Origin: Sulfurihydrogenibium azorense Az-Fu1
GTDB lineage: Bacteria > Aquificota > Aquificia > Aquificales > Hydrogenothermaceae
Reading direction: 5' to 3'
DNA length: 64,000 bases
Assembly (NCBI RefSeq): GCF_000021545.1
Contig: NC_012438.1
Coordinates: forward strand, 1,238,003 to 1,302,002
In this document: positions 35,546-45,544 of the stretch, piece after piece
Layout of the letters: each line of letters begins with the position of its first letter
Numbering within the stretch: the stretch's first letter is position 1
The notes under the pieces: model-generated
Seen by the model: the letters and a program-made list of their open reading frames with translations, nothing else
Told to the model about the DNA's origin: nothing
Databases searched by the model: none
Program-made: the position numbers and the translations under genes

Positions 35546-36846
35546 GGTACTGTCAACTCCATTCCTACAGAAATTGTGTTATCTTCTAAGTTATTCAATC
35601 TTTTGATTGTTTCAACATCAGTTCCATATCTTTTTGCTATACTGTAAAGTGTGTCTCCGGGTTTAACTATGTATTTTTTAACTTTATAACTAGCTTTTAT
35701 AATCTCAGGTTTGTCTTTATCAGATTCTATAAGACTAACAACAATGTTTTCTTGTTTAGGCTCTGGTATGGTTTTAGGACTTTCTCTTGGTTTTCTATTG
35801 TTAGCATACATTTTAGGTGGTGGAGATGTTATAAATCTTCTGTCAAAGCTTGCGGTGTCTATCTTAGGTAAATTTATGTTTATTCCTTCAAAGGCAACGT
35901 CTGTTTTAAGATGGGCGTTGTAAAACTTTAGTATATCGTAATCTATATTTTTTTCTTTAGCTAAATCCAAAAGGTTTATCTCTTTATCAGCTGTAAAGTT
36001 TATAACATCGTAAATGTTAGACCTTGTATCTAAACCGTACTTCTCTGGGTTGTTTGCTATAAGAAGAATGGCAAAAAACCTTGGAACGTATTCCCTTGTT
36101 TCAGAAGGAAGGTAATCTTTTATATCTTTATAGGTTATACCGTTGTAAGCTTCTAATCTCTTTGCAACACATTTTTCTCCACAGTTATAACCTGCAATGG
36201 CAAGTTCCCAATTTCCAAACATACTGTAGAGGGATTTAAGGTATTTGGCAGCTGCTACAGTAGATTTGTAAGGGTCTCTTCTTTCGTCTACAAACTCATC
36301 AATTCTAAGTCCAAACCTTCTTGCTGTAGATGGGATAAACTGCCATATACCTGCTGCGTTTGAAGGAGAGGTAGCATAAGGATTAAACCCACTTTCTACA
36401 ACAGCAAGGTAAGCTATCTCTTGTGGAAGTCCTTCTTGTAAGAAAATTCTTTTAACCATAGGTAAAAAGTAGTTTGCCCTTTTTAGTGCATTCTCTGTAA
36501 AGGATTTTTTAGTAGTAGTAAAGTAGTTTATAAAGTATTCTACATCTTCATCTCTTGGAACTTCTATACCAAGTATCTGTGCTTCTTGAGTTATATAATT
36601 TTTATCACTTTCACTTAGTCCATAATTAACAGCTTCTATTATTGCTTTTGAATCAAAATAATTAATTTTATCTTCCCTTATAGGATTAGTGCTTTGTTTT
36701 GTTTTAGGTGTATCAGGGAGTTTAACTGTAGAGTAAGTTTTTTTAGAAGGCGGTTTAGTAGTTGTCTTTACATCTCTAACTTGGACTGAGCAGGATGTTA
36801 AAACAAAACTTATTAATAAGAAGTATACTACTACTTTTAATTTCAC
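35542..36846 (-). CDS. Membrane-bound lytic murein transglycosylase, MltD-like, with LysM
   Basis: Lipoprotein of 434 residues with a signal ending in LTSC (Cys19). A family-1 transglycosylase (SLT) domain lies at about residues 125-235: catalytic Glu in AYLAVVESGFNPYATSPSNAAGIWQFIPSTA and the GNWELAIAGYNCGE motif. A C-terminal LysM repeat (KYIVKPGDTLYSIAKRYGTDVETIKRLN) binds peptidoglycan. It cuts glycan strands non-hydrolytically at the outer membrane. Only one LysM is present, whereas E. coli MltD has two. Confidence 0.9.
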   Translation of the reverse strand: MKLKVVVYFLLISFVLTSCSVQVRDVKTTTKPPSKKTYSTVKLPDTPKTKQSTNPIREDKINYFDSKAIIEAVNYGLSESDKNYITQEAQILGIEVPRDEDVEYFINYFTTTKKSFTENALKRANYFLPMVKRIFLQEGLPQEIAYLAVVESGFNPYATSPSNAAGIWQFIPSTARRFGLRIDEFVDERRDPYKSTVAAAKYLKSLYSMFGNWELAIAGYNCGEKCVAKRLEAYNGITYKDIKDYLPSETREYVPRFFAILLIANNPEKYGLDTRSNIYDVINFTADKEINLLDLAKEKNIDYDILKFYNAHLKTDVAFEGININLPKIDTASFDRRFITSPPPKMYANNRKPRESPKTIPEPKQENIVVSLIESDKDKPEIIKASYKVKKYIVKPGDTLYSIAKRYGTDVETIKRLNNLEDNTISVGMELTVP

Positions 36847-36877
36847 AATCTATCCAAGTTAATAGGGTTTTATATAC

Positions 36878-37282
36878 TTATTCGTCAACAGATGTTAAAA
36901 CTTTACTATTTAACGCTTTGACTCTTTTATGTTCTTTTATTGTGTTTGAATTTTCATCAATATATACAAGGTCAACATAGAAGTTTTCTAAATCTTTTTC
37001 GTTAACTGCTGCGTAAGAAGCTATTATAATAATGTCATTGTAATGCCCAAGTCTTGCAGCTGCACCATTTAAAATACATTCCCCCGAGTATCTAACACCC
37101 GGTATAACGTAAGTAGAAAATCTTTGACCGTTGTTTACGTTATAAACCTCTATCTTCTCAAAAGGTATAAGGTTTGCAGCTTCCATTATAGCTTCATCTA
37201 ACGTTAAACTTCCTTCGTAATGAAGGTCAGCTCCTGTTATCTTTATTCTGTGTACTTTTGATTTTAGTAAAGTTCTATACAT
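36878..37282 (-). CDS. panD: Aspartate 1-decarboxylase PanD
   Basis: Pyruvoyl enzyme of 134 residues making beta-alanine for pantothenate. The self-processing site is Gly24-Ser25 in LHYEGSLT, and the [16 protein letters not shown] core is typical. The ATG at 37282 is chosen over an upstream GTG at 37291 because AGGAGG lies nine bases before it and the start then aligns with the usual MxRTxLKSKxHR. The C-terminus is about 15 residues longer than in E. coli. The pathway partner panB lies at the other end of the window. Confidence 0.93.
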   Translation of the reverse strand: MYRTLLKSKVHRIKITGADLHYEGSLTLDEAIMEAANLIPFEKIEVYNVNNGQRFSTYVIPGVRYSGECILNGAAARLGHYNDIIIIASYAAVNEKDLENFYVDLVYIDENSNTIKEHKRVKALNSKVLTSVDE

Positions 37283-37294
37283 AAAAAACACCTC

Positions 37295-38248
37295 CTAACT
37301 TTCTCTTTTAACAATGTAATGGGCAAGGTTAATAAGGTCTTGTTTATCTTTATTATCAGGGAAATCTTTTAAATTTTCAATGGCTTTTCTCACATAACTT
37401 TCTGCGTCTGCTTTTGCTTTTTCTATCCCACCGTAATCTTCAACAATTTTTTTAGCCTTAAGAAGGCTCTCTACAGAGGGATTTTTATCTAGGACAACAG
37501 ATTTGATAAAATCCTTATCTTCTTTGTTTAAAATGTCTTTAACTACAAGTAGTGGATAGGTTATCTTCCCTTCTTTAAGGTCATTCATAAGACTTTTACC
37601 TACTTTTTCTTCATCTCCTTCGTAGTCTAAAATATCATCTACTATCTGAAAGGCAACACCTAAGTTAACACCGTACTGGTAAGCATTTTCTTTAAGATTT
37701 TTATCTTCACTAGCAAGTGCTGTTCCTACATAACAGCAGCTCCCAAACAAGACTGCAGTTTTTCCTAATACAATTTTGTAGTAATCATCAAAGGTAGTGT
37801 CAAAGTTAGCTATTTTTTTTAGTTCTAACAGTTGTCCTTCTGCCATCTTTTTTACACTATCGCTAACGTTTTTAATCATATCTATATCACCGTAAATAGA
37901 AAAAAGGTAAAGGGCGTTTGCATACATGTAATCACCAACTAAGACGGTTGTATCGTTTCCAAAAACTCTGTTTGCTGTAAGTCTTCCCCTTCTCTTTTCA
38001 GACTCATCAACAACATCGTCGTGTAAAAGTGATGCAGTATGAAGGTACTCTAAAGCAGATGCTAATATGTAGTCTTCCTCTTTATTGTACCCTCTTATCA
38101 TACTTGCAAATTTTAAAACAAGGTAAGGTCTAACTCTTTTTCCACCACCGTCAAGTATGTATCCACCAACTTGTAAAATAAAGTCAACTGAAGAGTCTAA
38201 ATACTTTCTTAACGTGCTTTCTACTTTTTCCTTGTCAAAAACTATCAA
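37295..38248 (-). CDS. Trans-polyprenyl diphosphate synthase
   Basis: Prenyl chain-elongating enzyme of 317 residues. The first Asp-rich motif is in LLHDDVVDESEKRRG and the second in FQIVDDILDYEG; GGKRVRPYLVL is the substrate-binding loop. Length and motifs fit the long-chain (hepta/octaprenyl, IspB-like) class that supplies quinone side chains, but chain length cannot be read with certainty. It starts with TTG preceded by AGGAG. It neighbours ispG-mltD-panD, so an isoprenoid link with ispG is plausible. Confidence 0.87.
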   Translation of the reverse strand: MIVFDKEKVESTLRKYLDSSVDFILQVGGYILDGGGKRVRPYLVLKFASMIRGYNKEEDYILASALEYLHTASLLHDDVVDESEKRRGRLTANRVFGNDTTVLVGDYMYANALYLFSIYGDIDMIKNVSDSVKKMAEGQLLELKKIANFDTTFDDYYKIVLGKTAVLFGSCCYVGTALASEDKNLKENAYQYGVNLGVAFQIVDDILDYEGDEEKVGKSLMNDLKEGKITYPLLVVKDILNKEDKDFIKSVVLDKNPSVESLLKAKKIVEDYGGIEKAKADAESYVRKAIENLKDFPDNKDKQDLINLAHYIVKRES

Positions 38249-38301
38249 CTTTTACTCCTGCTGAAAAGTGTAAATACATTATAAATTATTTTTTAGATTC
38301 T

Positions 38302-39039
38302 TCACTTTGAATTTATATAACTTAAGACTGCCTTTTTTAAGAAAATAGAAAACGGTGCTTCAGGGTTGTACATTATAATAGGTTTACATTTACCTTGAGA
38401 CTCTGAAACCTGTTTATCTGTTGGTAATATACCTAAAATATTTTTCTTGTTTAGTTCGGCTACAATTAAGCGGGTAAAATCTTCACTTATTAATGTGGGC
38501 TCTGTTTTATTTATAATGGTATATATTTCTGATTTGATTCCACTTTTTTGAATAAATTGTAGAAATATCTTCAAAGAAGAGTAAGTGGCAGGGTCTGGGT
38601 TTAAAACCATTAAAAAGTCTTCTGATACGTTTAAAAGGGTTTCTATGTGTTTTGATATTCTAGGAGGAGTGTCATAAACTACAAAATCAAAGTTAAACTT
38701 GCTAATGTTAGTTAAAAACTTTCCAACTAAGTCAACAGTAAAGCCATCTTCATACAATATAGGATTCTTTATACAAAAAACTCCTGTTGGTAAAAAGTAG
38801 AAATTAGGATTCTCTTTTAAAAAAGGAGTTTTAACCAATCCTTCTGAGTTTTCTCCTTCAAACAGTATCTCAGAAAATCCTTTTTTAAATTCTTGACATA
38901 AAAAAAATGCTAAACTGTTTTGAGGGTCTGTGTCTACAAGAAGGACTTTATAATATTTAGATAGCTCGTAAGCGAAGTTTAAAGCTACTGTAGATTTTCC
39001 TACACCTCCTTTGAAAGATCCTACTGTTATATTAATCAT
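38302..39039 (-). CDS. ParA/MinD-family ATPase, BcsQ-like
   Basis: ATPase of 245 residues with a deviant Walker A (GGVGKST near residues 10-16) and VLLVDTDPQNSLAFFL, both typical of MinD/ParA/BcsQ. It is the last gene of the cellulose operon and overlaps bcsC by four bases (ATGA), so it is made with the Bcs proteins. BcsQ is a MinD-like ATPase required for cellulose secretion and polar placement of the synthase in enterobacteria. Position at the operon end rather than before bcsA is unusual. No parB or replication gene is nearby, which argues against plasmid partition. Confidence 0.7.
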   Translation of the reverse strand: MINITVGSFKGGVGKSTVALNFAYELSKYYKVLLVDTDPQNSLAFFLCQEFKKGFSEILFEGENSEGLVKTPFLKENPNFYFLPTGVFCIKNPILYEDGFTVDLVGKFLTNISKFNFDFVVYDTPPRISKHIETLLNVSEDFLMVLNPDPATYSSLKIFLQFIQKSGIKSEIYTIINKTEPTLISEDFTRLIVAELNKKNILGILPTDKQVSESQGKCKPIIMYNPEAPFSIFLKKAVLSYINSK

Positions 39040-42000
39040 CTCTTATAAATCTCCTTTTCTAATTTGAGTAAATCGTTTTCAGTAATGTTGTATCTTTTAC
39101 CAAAGAAGTATTGTAAGTAAGCAGATGTAAAGATCTCAGAATATTTAGATGTTTTTCTATACTCTCCTGCCAAGTTTAGAAAAATGTTATCTCTAAGCAT
39201 GTACACTCCTCCTAAATAACCATCGAAAGCCAAATCTGTACTTGATTTATCGTTATTTTTTAATAATAAGCCACCTAAAAATACTTTATAGTGAATGCCA
39301 AATCTTTCGTTCATAAAGTAAAAACCTTCAAGCATAGGTGCAACTATAAACATATTTTTTGGTGAGAAGTATCCTCCACAACCGTAGTAGTAGCAATCTT
39401 GGTCTTTAGAGTATTTACTATACAAAAAGAAAAGCCCCAAATAGTCTTTATCTCCAATAAGTTTACCAGCAAAGATTTTAGGTAAAACTATTAAGTTTAT
39501 GTTTGTATTTTCTTGTATGTCTTGTCCTTTTATCTTCTCAATGCTAGCTTGAGTATAAACAAATGATCCTTTTTCATCAATAGATTGTTCGTAAGAAGCC
39601 TTTACTCCTGTTCCTACAGCTCTTCCCCAGTTTTTGTATGAATATGGGTCAGCTGTTCCTACATAGGATAGAATAGAATCTCTTATGGGTCTTTGATACA
39701 ATCCTATGCTTATTTTGTTATTTGTAGTTTTTAACTTTCCTTCAATATCATAAATAAATTTAGAGTTTATACCGTTGTTAACTTTTGGTGTTAAGCCAAC
39801 GTTTCCATTTAAGTCAAAATAGTTACTGTTTAGACTAAACCCTGCAAAAGGTTCTATACCAGAGTAAGATGAAGGTACAGATCTTAAAATAGTTATATTT
39901 TGAGGGGTTCCAAAATTGTTGTAATCCTTTAAAGTTCCGGAATCTAAATTTGTAAAATAAGTTCCCACATAAACCATTAAGTTTTCATTAAAGTAGTAGT
40001 TTAGCTTTAAAAAAGGTGAAGTGTCTGTAAGTTTACTTTTGCCACTCTCTCCACTTTTATCTCTAAACTTTACTCCTAAAACCACATTACTAACATAATC
40101 TTGTTCTTGTAATTTAATTTTTTGTTTAATCTCCTCTATTTCAAGCTTATCTTTTTTTTTCTCAGAGTTATCTTGAGTTAAAAATCTTTCATCTCTATCA
40201 ACTATTTCTACCTCGGAGTTATATTTTCTTTTGTCAAGATCACTTTGATTTAATTTTTCAAATTTATCGTTATTCTCAGTAGTGATATATTCTTTTTTTT
40301 CATTTTGAAGGTGAGAGTTAGAATCTTCATCAAGTATAAAAGGAACTTCTCTTTCTCTTTTTTCTATAGGTGCTGGCTTCTTATAGATAGGTTGTTTTTC
40401 TATATTTTCTTCAACTGGTTTAGTATCATATGTACTTTCATACTTTTTTATGATCCTTTCTGCATCTTTGTATCTTCCCATTGAGTAGTAAATCGTAGCT
40501 AACTCTTTTAAAATATTCTTATCTGTTGATTTTTCTAAACTACTAAGCAAGTTTTCTAAATCTTTAACTTTTTTTAGATTTAAGTAAGTGTATGCTAAAC
40601 CTAACTTTGCGTTTTCATCTTCAGGATTAAACAAAAGTAGTTGGTTAAATATTTTTTCACTACATTTGTAATCTTTGAGATTATAGCAAGACCAACCTAA
40701 AACTTGCAGTAGTGTACTATCGTTCGGGAAGATCTCCAGTCCTTCTAATGCTACTCTTTTTGCCTTTGAGTAATTTTTGGTGTTTAAGTAATAAGAAGCA
40801 AGTTTTCCATAAAATACTTGGTAAAACTCTTTTAATTGATCCTTTTCTTCTTGGGATAAATTCTTCGGATTGATCGTAGATAGTATAGTCTTTACTTGGT
40901 CAAATAGTCCTAGATTGGTAAGTCCATAGAGATATGCTATTTTTATACCAGTGTTATTTGGATCTAATTGGTAAGCTTTTGTTATATACTGGAAAAACTT
41001 TTTTTCATCTTTTCTGTCTTTATAAACATTTGCTAAAATTGGATATGCAACTGGATTATTCTTGTTTAACTCTAAAACTTCTAATGCGTACTTTTCTGCT
41101 AAATCTAAATTCTTTCTTTTATACTCTTCTTGAGCTTTTGATATTAGTATTAACTCTTTAATCTTCTTTTCGTCTTGATCGTAAACTCCTAAAGCTTTTA
41201 GTTTTTCTATTAAATCTAGAGCTTCCTCGTACCTTTGAGTTTTTATATAAACAGCTTTTAAACCCTTTAAAGCATCTATGTTTTTACTGTCTATAAAAAG
41301 AACGTTTCTATAGTAACTTTCAGCTTTTTCAAGATCTTCTTTTTTTAAGTACAGATAACCTAAATTCAAAAGAACGTAAATATTGCTTGGATTTTGTAAA
41401 TATAACTCTTTCAACTTACTTTCTGCAATCTCGTACTCACCTGCATCTATATACTTTTTAATGCTATCTAAATCTTTGTAAAACGACTTACTTTTTAAAG
41501 TAATTCTTTGTTCCTCAGTTAAATAATTCTCAAATTTTCTAAGCTCATCAATTTGATTTGTTTCTATTAGATAATCAATATAAGCTTGAATTACTTTTTT
41601 ATCGTTTGGATACTTGTTATAAAGACTTTTTATTTCCCTTTCAGCTTCTTTTAAATCTTTTTGCCTTAGATATGTATAGAATATACCTATTTTTGACTCT
41701 ACATTATCTTTATAAGATAAGCTTAATTTAAAGTTTTCATAAGCTCTTTTTAGATCATTTTTTTCTAGGTATTCATAACCTAATTTCATATGATAAACAT
41801 AACACGAATCTTTTACCAAATTTTTTGCTTCTGGTTTTACATTTTGAATTTCCTTAAATACACTACAAGCTTTTTCAAAGTTCTCATTTTTTAGATTAAT
41901 TAATCCTATAACAAACTTTGCATCATTTTTATAAGGAGTTTCTTTTAAATTTTCTGCTATTTCTAATGCTTTACTATAATTACCTGCGTTAAGTTCCTCG

Positions 42001-42431
42001 TACATGGGTTCAACTTCTTTTGAAAGATTAAAAGACTTTTTTCCTTCAGATTTTTCTTCCTGTACTACTTTTTTAATAGTTTGGTTTTGTTTATCTTTTA
42101 AAACTGGTGTGTCTTTGGAAGTGCCAATATTTATATTCTCAACTTTTTCGGATTTTTCTTGAGATTTAGCCGGTGATTGGGTAGAGTTTGAAACAGAAGC
42201 TCTAAAACCATTTTTCTCAAGAAAATCTCTAAGCTGTAGAACATAATTTATATTGTCAGACTTTGCACATACATACATTGAAGTATTTAATTTTTGACAT
42301 TTTTTAAATCCTAAATCGTTTAATCTTTGAAAATCTTTATTATCTTTTACAACAACTATGAGTTGATACTCTTGGCTGTAAGCGAGTAAACTAAACGTTA
42401 AAATAGTTAAAATTGTACCTATTTTACGCAT
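39036..42431 (-). CDS. bcsC: Cellulose synthase outer-membrane protein BcsC-like (TPR plus beta-barrel)
   Basis: Protein of 1131 residues with a signal peptide (cleavage near residue 19). A SPOR-like segment lies at about residues 20-80, then some fifteen TPR units (about residues 135-690), a charged linker (690-790) and a C-terminal domain with the alternating pattern of an outer-membrane barrel (for example LKLNYYFNENLMVYVGTYF, IFLNLAGEYRKTSKYS). BcsC TPRs bind peptidoglycan and guide the polymer to the barrel. The length is close to that of E. coli BcsC (about 1150). PelB-like systems are the alternative, but bcsA, bcsB and bcsZ neighbours favour BcsC. Confidence 0.82.
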   Translation of the reverse strand: MRKIGTILTILTFSLLAYSQEYQLIVVVKDNKDFQRLNDLGFKKCQKLNTSMYVCAKSDNINYVLQLRDFLEKNGFRASVSNSTQSPAKSQEKSEKVENINIGTSKDTPVLKDKQNQTIKKVVQEEKSEGKKSFNLSKEVEPMYEELNAGNYSKALEIAENLKETPYKNDAKFVIGLINLKNENFEKACSVFKEIQNVKPEAKNLVKDSCYVYHMKLGYEYLEKNDLKRAYENFKLSLSYKDNVESKIGIFYTYLRQKDLKEAEREIKSLYNKYPNDKKVIQAYIDYLIETNQIDELRKFENYLTEEQRITLKSKSFYKDLDSIKKYIDAGEYEIAESKLKELYLQNPSNIYVLLNLGYLYLKKEDLEKAESYYRNVLFIDSKNIDALKGLKAVYIKTQRYEEALDLIEKLKALGVYDQDEKKIKELILISKAQEEYKRKNLDLAEKYALEVLELNKNNPVAYPILANVYKDRKDEKKFFQYITKAYQLDPNNTGIKIAYLYGLTNLGLFDQVKTILSTINPKNLSQEEKDQLKEFYQVFYGKLASYYLNTKNYSKAKRVALEGLEIFPNDSTLLQVLGWSCYNLKDYKCSEKIFNQLLLFNPEDENAKLGLAYTYLNLKKVKDLENLLSSLEKSTDKNILKELATIYYSMGRYKDAERIIKKYESTYDTKPVEENIEKQPIYKKPAPIEKREREVPFILDEDSNSHLQNEKKEYITTENNDKFEKLNQSDLDKRKYNSEVEIVDRDERFLTQDNSEKKKDKLEIEEIKQKIKLQEQDYVSNVVLGVKFRDKSGESGKSKLTDTSPFLKLNYYFNENLMVYVGTYFTNLDSGTLKDYNNFGTPQNITILRSVPSSYSGIEPFAGFSLNSNYFDLNGNVGLTPKVNNGINSKFIYDIEGKLKTTNNKISIGLYQRPIRDSILSYVGTADPYSYKNWGRAVGTGVKASYEQSIDEKGSFVYTQASIEKIKGQDIQENTNINLIVLPKIFAGKLIGDKDYLGLFFLYSKYSKDQDCYYYGCGGYFSPKNMFIVAPMLEGFYFMNERFGIHYKVFLGGLLLKNNDKSSTDLAFDGYLGGVYMLRDNIFLNLAGEYRKTSKYSEIFTSAYLQYFFGKRYNITENDLLKLEKEIYKR

Positions 42432-42440
42432 TTCATCACC

Positions 42441-43406
42441 TTAATCCAAAAAAAGTTCAAAAGTATCACAAAAATAATTATTTTTATCGTTATTCTTTAA
42501 AACTTTATACCTTTCTAAATATTTTTCATCATTGTACAGTAAATAAAAAAATCTATAAACACAAAATGGTGATTCACTTACTTCTTGCTGTAAACTTCCC
42601 AAGTTATAGTTAAAAGGAATATAACCTTTTGCTTTAAAAAAAGAATCTACTTCAGAGAAAGATGTTTTTAAGTCTTCCAGACTCTCCTTAGCCATGTATG
42701 TATAAGGTATAACTCTGTAAACATCAAGATTAACAGGACTTATAGGAATAAGTTTTTTCTCTATTAAGTTGAATTTCAAGTTTGTGGATAGTATGGTTTT
42801 AAACAAAATGTTTTTAGTATAGTTATACACTCCCTTCCAAAGGTTATCTTTGTAAGACAATTCTTTAAGTATAAAAGTTATATAATAAGAAGGAAATATA
42901 ACTATATCATACTTTTCGTTAGAAAAACCGTAAGTAGCAGGTAAAAGTAAGTAGTTATCTTTCAACTTATTATCTTTTACAATAACTATCAAATTCTTCA
43001 AAGAATTGAAAATTTTCTCTCCTTCATCTTTATATGCCTTATCTCCCCACTTTTCGTATGCCTTCAACAATGCATAAGCAATTAAGAAGTCTCCATCTGT
43101 AGCGTTATTTTTATCTTTTACTTCATCATTCCAAAGCCATGAGAAAAGATAATCTTCTCTTTGAAGGTTTTTCCTAGTCCACTGCCAAAGGTTATCAAAA
43201 GTTGTTTTATCATCGTTTAAAATGGCGAGTATCATACCGTAACCTTGAGATTCAGATGTAACCCGGTTTTCATTGTAAGGATCTATTACATAACTTCCAT
43301 TAGGTATATACTTGTTTTTGTAGTTCTGCCATGTTAGAATCTCCTGTCCATTTGAAAAGCCTAAAAAACCAAGCACTGAAAAAATTATTAACAACCTTTT
43401 CATCAT
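42441..43406 (-). CDS. bcsZ: Periplasmic endoglucanase BcsZ (GH8)
   Basis: Glycoside hydrolase family 8 protein of 321 residues with a signal peptide (MMKRLLIIFSVLGFLGFSNG). The catalytic acid lies in SESQGYGMILAI, and DGDFLIAYALLKAYE contains the conserved Asp of the second motif. BcsZ cuts beta-1,4-glucan in the periplasm and tunes cellulose output. The start overlaps the bcsB stop. A cellulase of this type supports a beta-1,4-glucan product. Confidence 0.88.
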   Translation of the reverse strand: MMKRLLIIFSVLGFLGFSNGQEILTWQNYKNKYIPNGSYVIDPYNENRVTSESQGYGMILAILNDDKTTFDNLWQWTRKNLQREDYLFSWLWNDEVKDKNNATDGDFLIAYALLKAYEKWGDKAYKDEGEKIFNSLKNLIVIVKDNKLKDNYLLLPATYGFSNEKYDIVIFPSYYITFILKELSYKDNLWKGVYNYTKNILFKTILSTNLKFNLIEKKLIPISPVNLDVYRVIPYTYMAKESLEDLKTSFSEVDSFFKAKGYIPFNYNLGSLQQEVSESPFCVYRFFYLLYNDEKYLERYKVLKNNDKNNYFCDTFELFLD

Positions 43407-45544
43407 ATTTCACCGTCTAATCTTCTCTTTTCTCTATAATCTAAAATTTTCTTAACTACCAAAGAAAGAATTATTGTTAAAATTACTGCCGCCAAGGCTA
43501 ACTTCATAGGTGAAAATCCTAATTCAAATATAAGCCTTTCAAAAAATGGTAAGTTCCCTATATAAAATTTTTCACTAATATTATCACTGAAGAACTGGTT
43601 GACATAAAAGTCCCATATAGCAATATCCCCTTTTACCTGCCCAGCAAATTTTGGTATATATAACATATAAGAAGCTTTCTCTATACCATTTAAATTTGGA
43701 GAGTAAAGTACCGTAACAACTTTTTGACTATCGTAAGGTGATTGGAACATTATGAAAAATACTTGATTAGTAAGGGTGTTAAGATAGTTAAGGTTAGCTA
43801 TATTAGATTTATCCTTTTTTAATTTTTTTAAAAAACTACCATTAAAGATACTTTTAAATATAGGTACAGATAAATCTATGTTTTCTGTTATCTTTATAGG
43901 CGATTTAGATTGAAGCTCCAAAGGTATACTTCTTCCTACGTATATTATGTGTTTTGATTTTACATCCTCGTTTATATAACTATAAACTCTGAGGTTAACA
44001 TAAGGGCTTAAAGACCTGGACCCAAGATAGGAAGATAAAGTCAACAAAGAAGATATAATAGTATCATTTTTTTCATTTATTAAAAACACAGTATCACTTA
44101 AATCAGCTTGCATAGAATAGGGGAAGCCTGAATCTACAAAATATTCAAGATAAGGCATCTCAAACCAATATGGCATTTTAGGAATCTCAATGTAAGATTT
44201 AGAAGTAAAGAAAGTACCTCTAAGAGCTTCTATGTTAGGTGATATACAGAAACCTCCTCCAGGTGCCATTATAGCATATTCTATTTTTAATTTATTTAAG
44301 CCTTGTTGTAAAAGGTAAGCAGGTATATCTATATCTTTTTCTTCCATCACTGTTCCATACTTCTTTTCAATCTTTAATGAGGTTATATACTTATCGTTTA
44401 AGTATATATTTATAACTGAATCCTCTCTGGCACCAGCTCCATAGTTGTATGCAAAATGAAACTTTATCTTTTTATTTTTCTGAATATATAGTCCTTGAGG
44501 TATTCTAAACTCTACTACTGCAGGTGGTGGATATATACCTTTAAATTTAAAATCATCATAACCTAATTCACTTAAGTAAACTTTTTTGCCAAGAGGTATA
44601 AACATAGCGGTGTTGTAAATTGATAAATCTGCTTGTTTTATATTTAGAATGTTATAATCTTTTCCTGTGTATACATTTTCCTTAACACTCATAAAACTGT
44701 TTAAACTCTTTAAAATTCGATCATAACTGTTTCCTGTTATTACGACAACAGCTTTTGTAATATCAAAAGGATTTGGGTATACAGCTATATCTGGTATTCT
44801 TCTTTCATCTTGAAGATTTAAAATCTGTTTCACAAAGCTTTTAGATCCTATTATAAAAACATCTTTATCTTCAGGAATTTTATTTAAATAATCTATCTTT
44901 ACTCTCCTATACCTTAAGTAGCTACCTATGTATCCAGCAAGTCTTGCTGCTAATGATAGATAAGAGTCTTCTTTATTCTCCGTAATTATACCTACATTTA
45001 TAGGGTTAAAAAGTTTTTGGTCAAGTACGTAGTCTCTTATTAGTAATGTGTCCTCCAAGATAGGTTTTTCATCGTAAGTAATTTTTATGTAGCTATTTTC
45101 TAAATCTAATTTAGACCAAAGTTCCGGACTTCCTTCAAACTCACAACAGTTTAAGCAATAATGATGAATAGCAGATATTTTTAAATCATTAAACGGTTCT
45201 AAATTTACGGTAGGTAGATTAGTTTCTATTATCATTATATCTAGTAGTGGATCAAAAGGTTTTTGTAAAACAAGCTTATTGTTAAAAAACAATGCTATAC
45301 TACTTCTTTCTTTAACTAACGCTCTAGATTTTTCAACTTCTAAGTGTAGAAATAAATTTTTAACCAAATACCTTGAAGATATGGGAATTTTCACTGTATA
45401 CTCAGCTTCTATACTTCTTAACATGGGATTTTGAAAAGCAATATCTTTAAGAGGAACTACTATTTCTTTACCGTAAGCACTGTTAATAAGAAAAGTAAAA
45501 AAACTAAGCCATACTAAATATACAATAGTCACCTTTTTCTTCAT
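43403..45544 (-). CDS. bcsB: Cellulose synthase periplasmic subunit BcsB
   Basis: Protein of 713 residues from the ATG at 45544 (a GTG two codons earlier at 45550 is possible). A signal peptide is followed by alternating carbohydrate-binding and flavodoxin-like domains and a single C-terminal membrane helix (MKLALAAVILTIILSLVVKKIL, about residues 681-702) that anchors it beside BcsA. The segment LSAIHHYCLNCCEFEGSPELW resembles the family's CxD-box region. It overlaps the bcsD-like gene upstream and bcsZ downstream. Confidence 0.88.
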   Translation of the reverse strand: MKKKVTIVYLVWLSFFTFLINSAYGKEIVVPLKDIAFQNPMLRSIEAEYTVKIPISSRYLVKNLFLHLEVEKSRALVKERSSIALFFNNKLVLQKPFDPLLDIMIIETNLPTVNLEPFNDLKISAIHHYCLNCCEFEGSPELWSKLDLENSYIKITYDEKPILEDTLLIRDYVLDQKLFNPINVGIITENKEDSYLSLAARLAGYIGSYLRYRRVKIDYLNKIPEDKDVFIIGSKSFVKQILNLQDERRIPDIAVYPNPFDITKAVVVITGNSYDRILKSLNSFMSVKENVYTGKDYNILNIKQADLSIYNTAMFIPLGKKVYLSELGYDDFKFKGIYPPPAVVEFRIPQGLYIQKNKKIKFHFAYNYGAGAREDSVINIYLNDKYITSLKIEKKYGTVMEEKDIDIPAYLLQQGLNKLKIEYAIMAPGGGFCISPNIEALRGTFFTSKSYIEIPKMPYWFEMPYLEYFVDSGFPYSMQADLSDTVFLINEKNDTIISSLLTLSSYLGSRSLSPYVNLRVYSYINEDVKSKHIIYVGRSIPLELQSKSPIKITENIDLSVPIFKSIFNGSFLKKLKKDKSNIANLNYLNTLTNQVFFIMFQSPYDSQKVVTVLYSPNLNGIEKASYMLYIPKFAGQVKGDIAIWDFYVNQFFSDNISEKFYIGNLPFFERLIFELGFSPMKLALAAVILTIILSLVVKKILDYREKRRLDGEI

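Noticed and set aside
38302-39039. Plasmid or chromosome partition ParA
   Set aside because: No parB, parS-like sites or replication gene is nearby, and it overlaps bcsC; BcsQ-like is more likely.
40934-41161. Plus-strand frame inside bcsC
   Set aside because: It is an antisense shadow of TPR codons with no ribosome site and an unlikely Leu-rich composition.
39036-42431. PelB-type exopolysaccharide porin
   Set aside because: TPR-plus-barrel form would also fit, but the adjacent genes are bcsA, bcsB and bcsZ, not pel genes.
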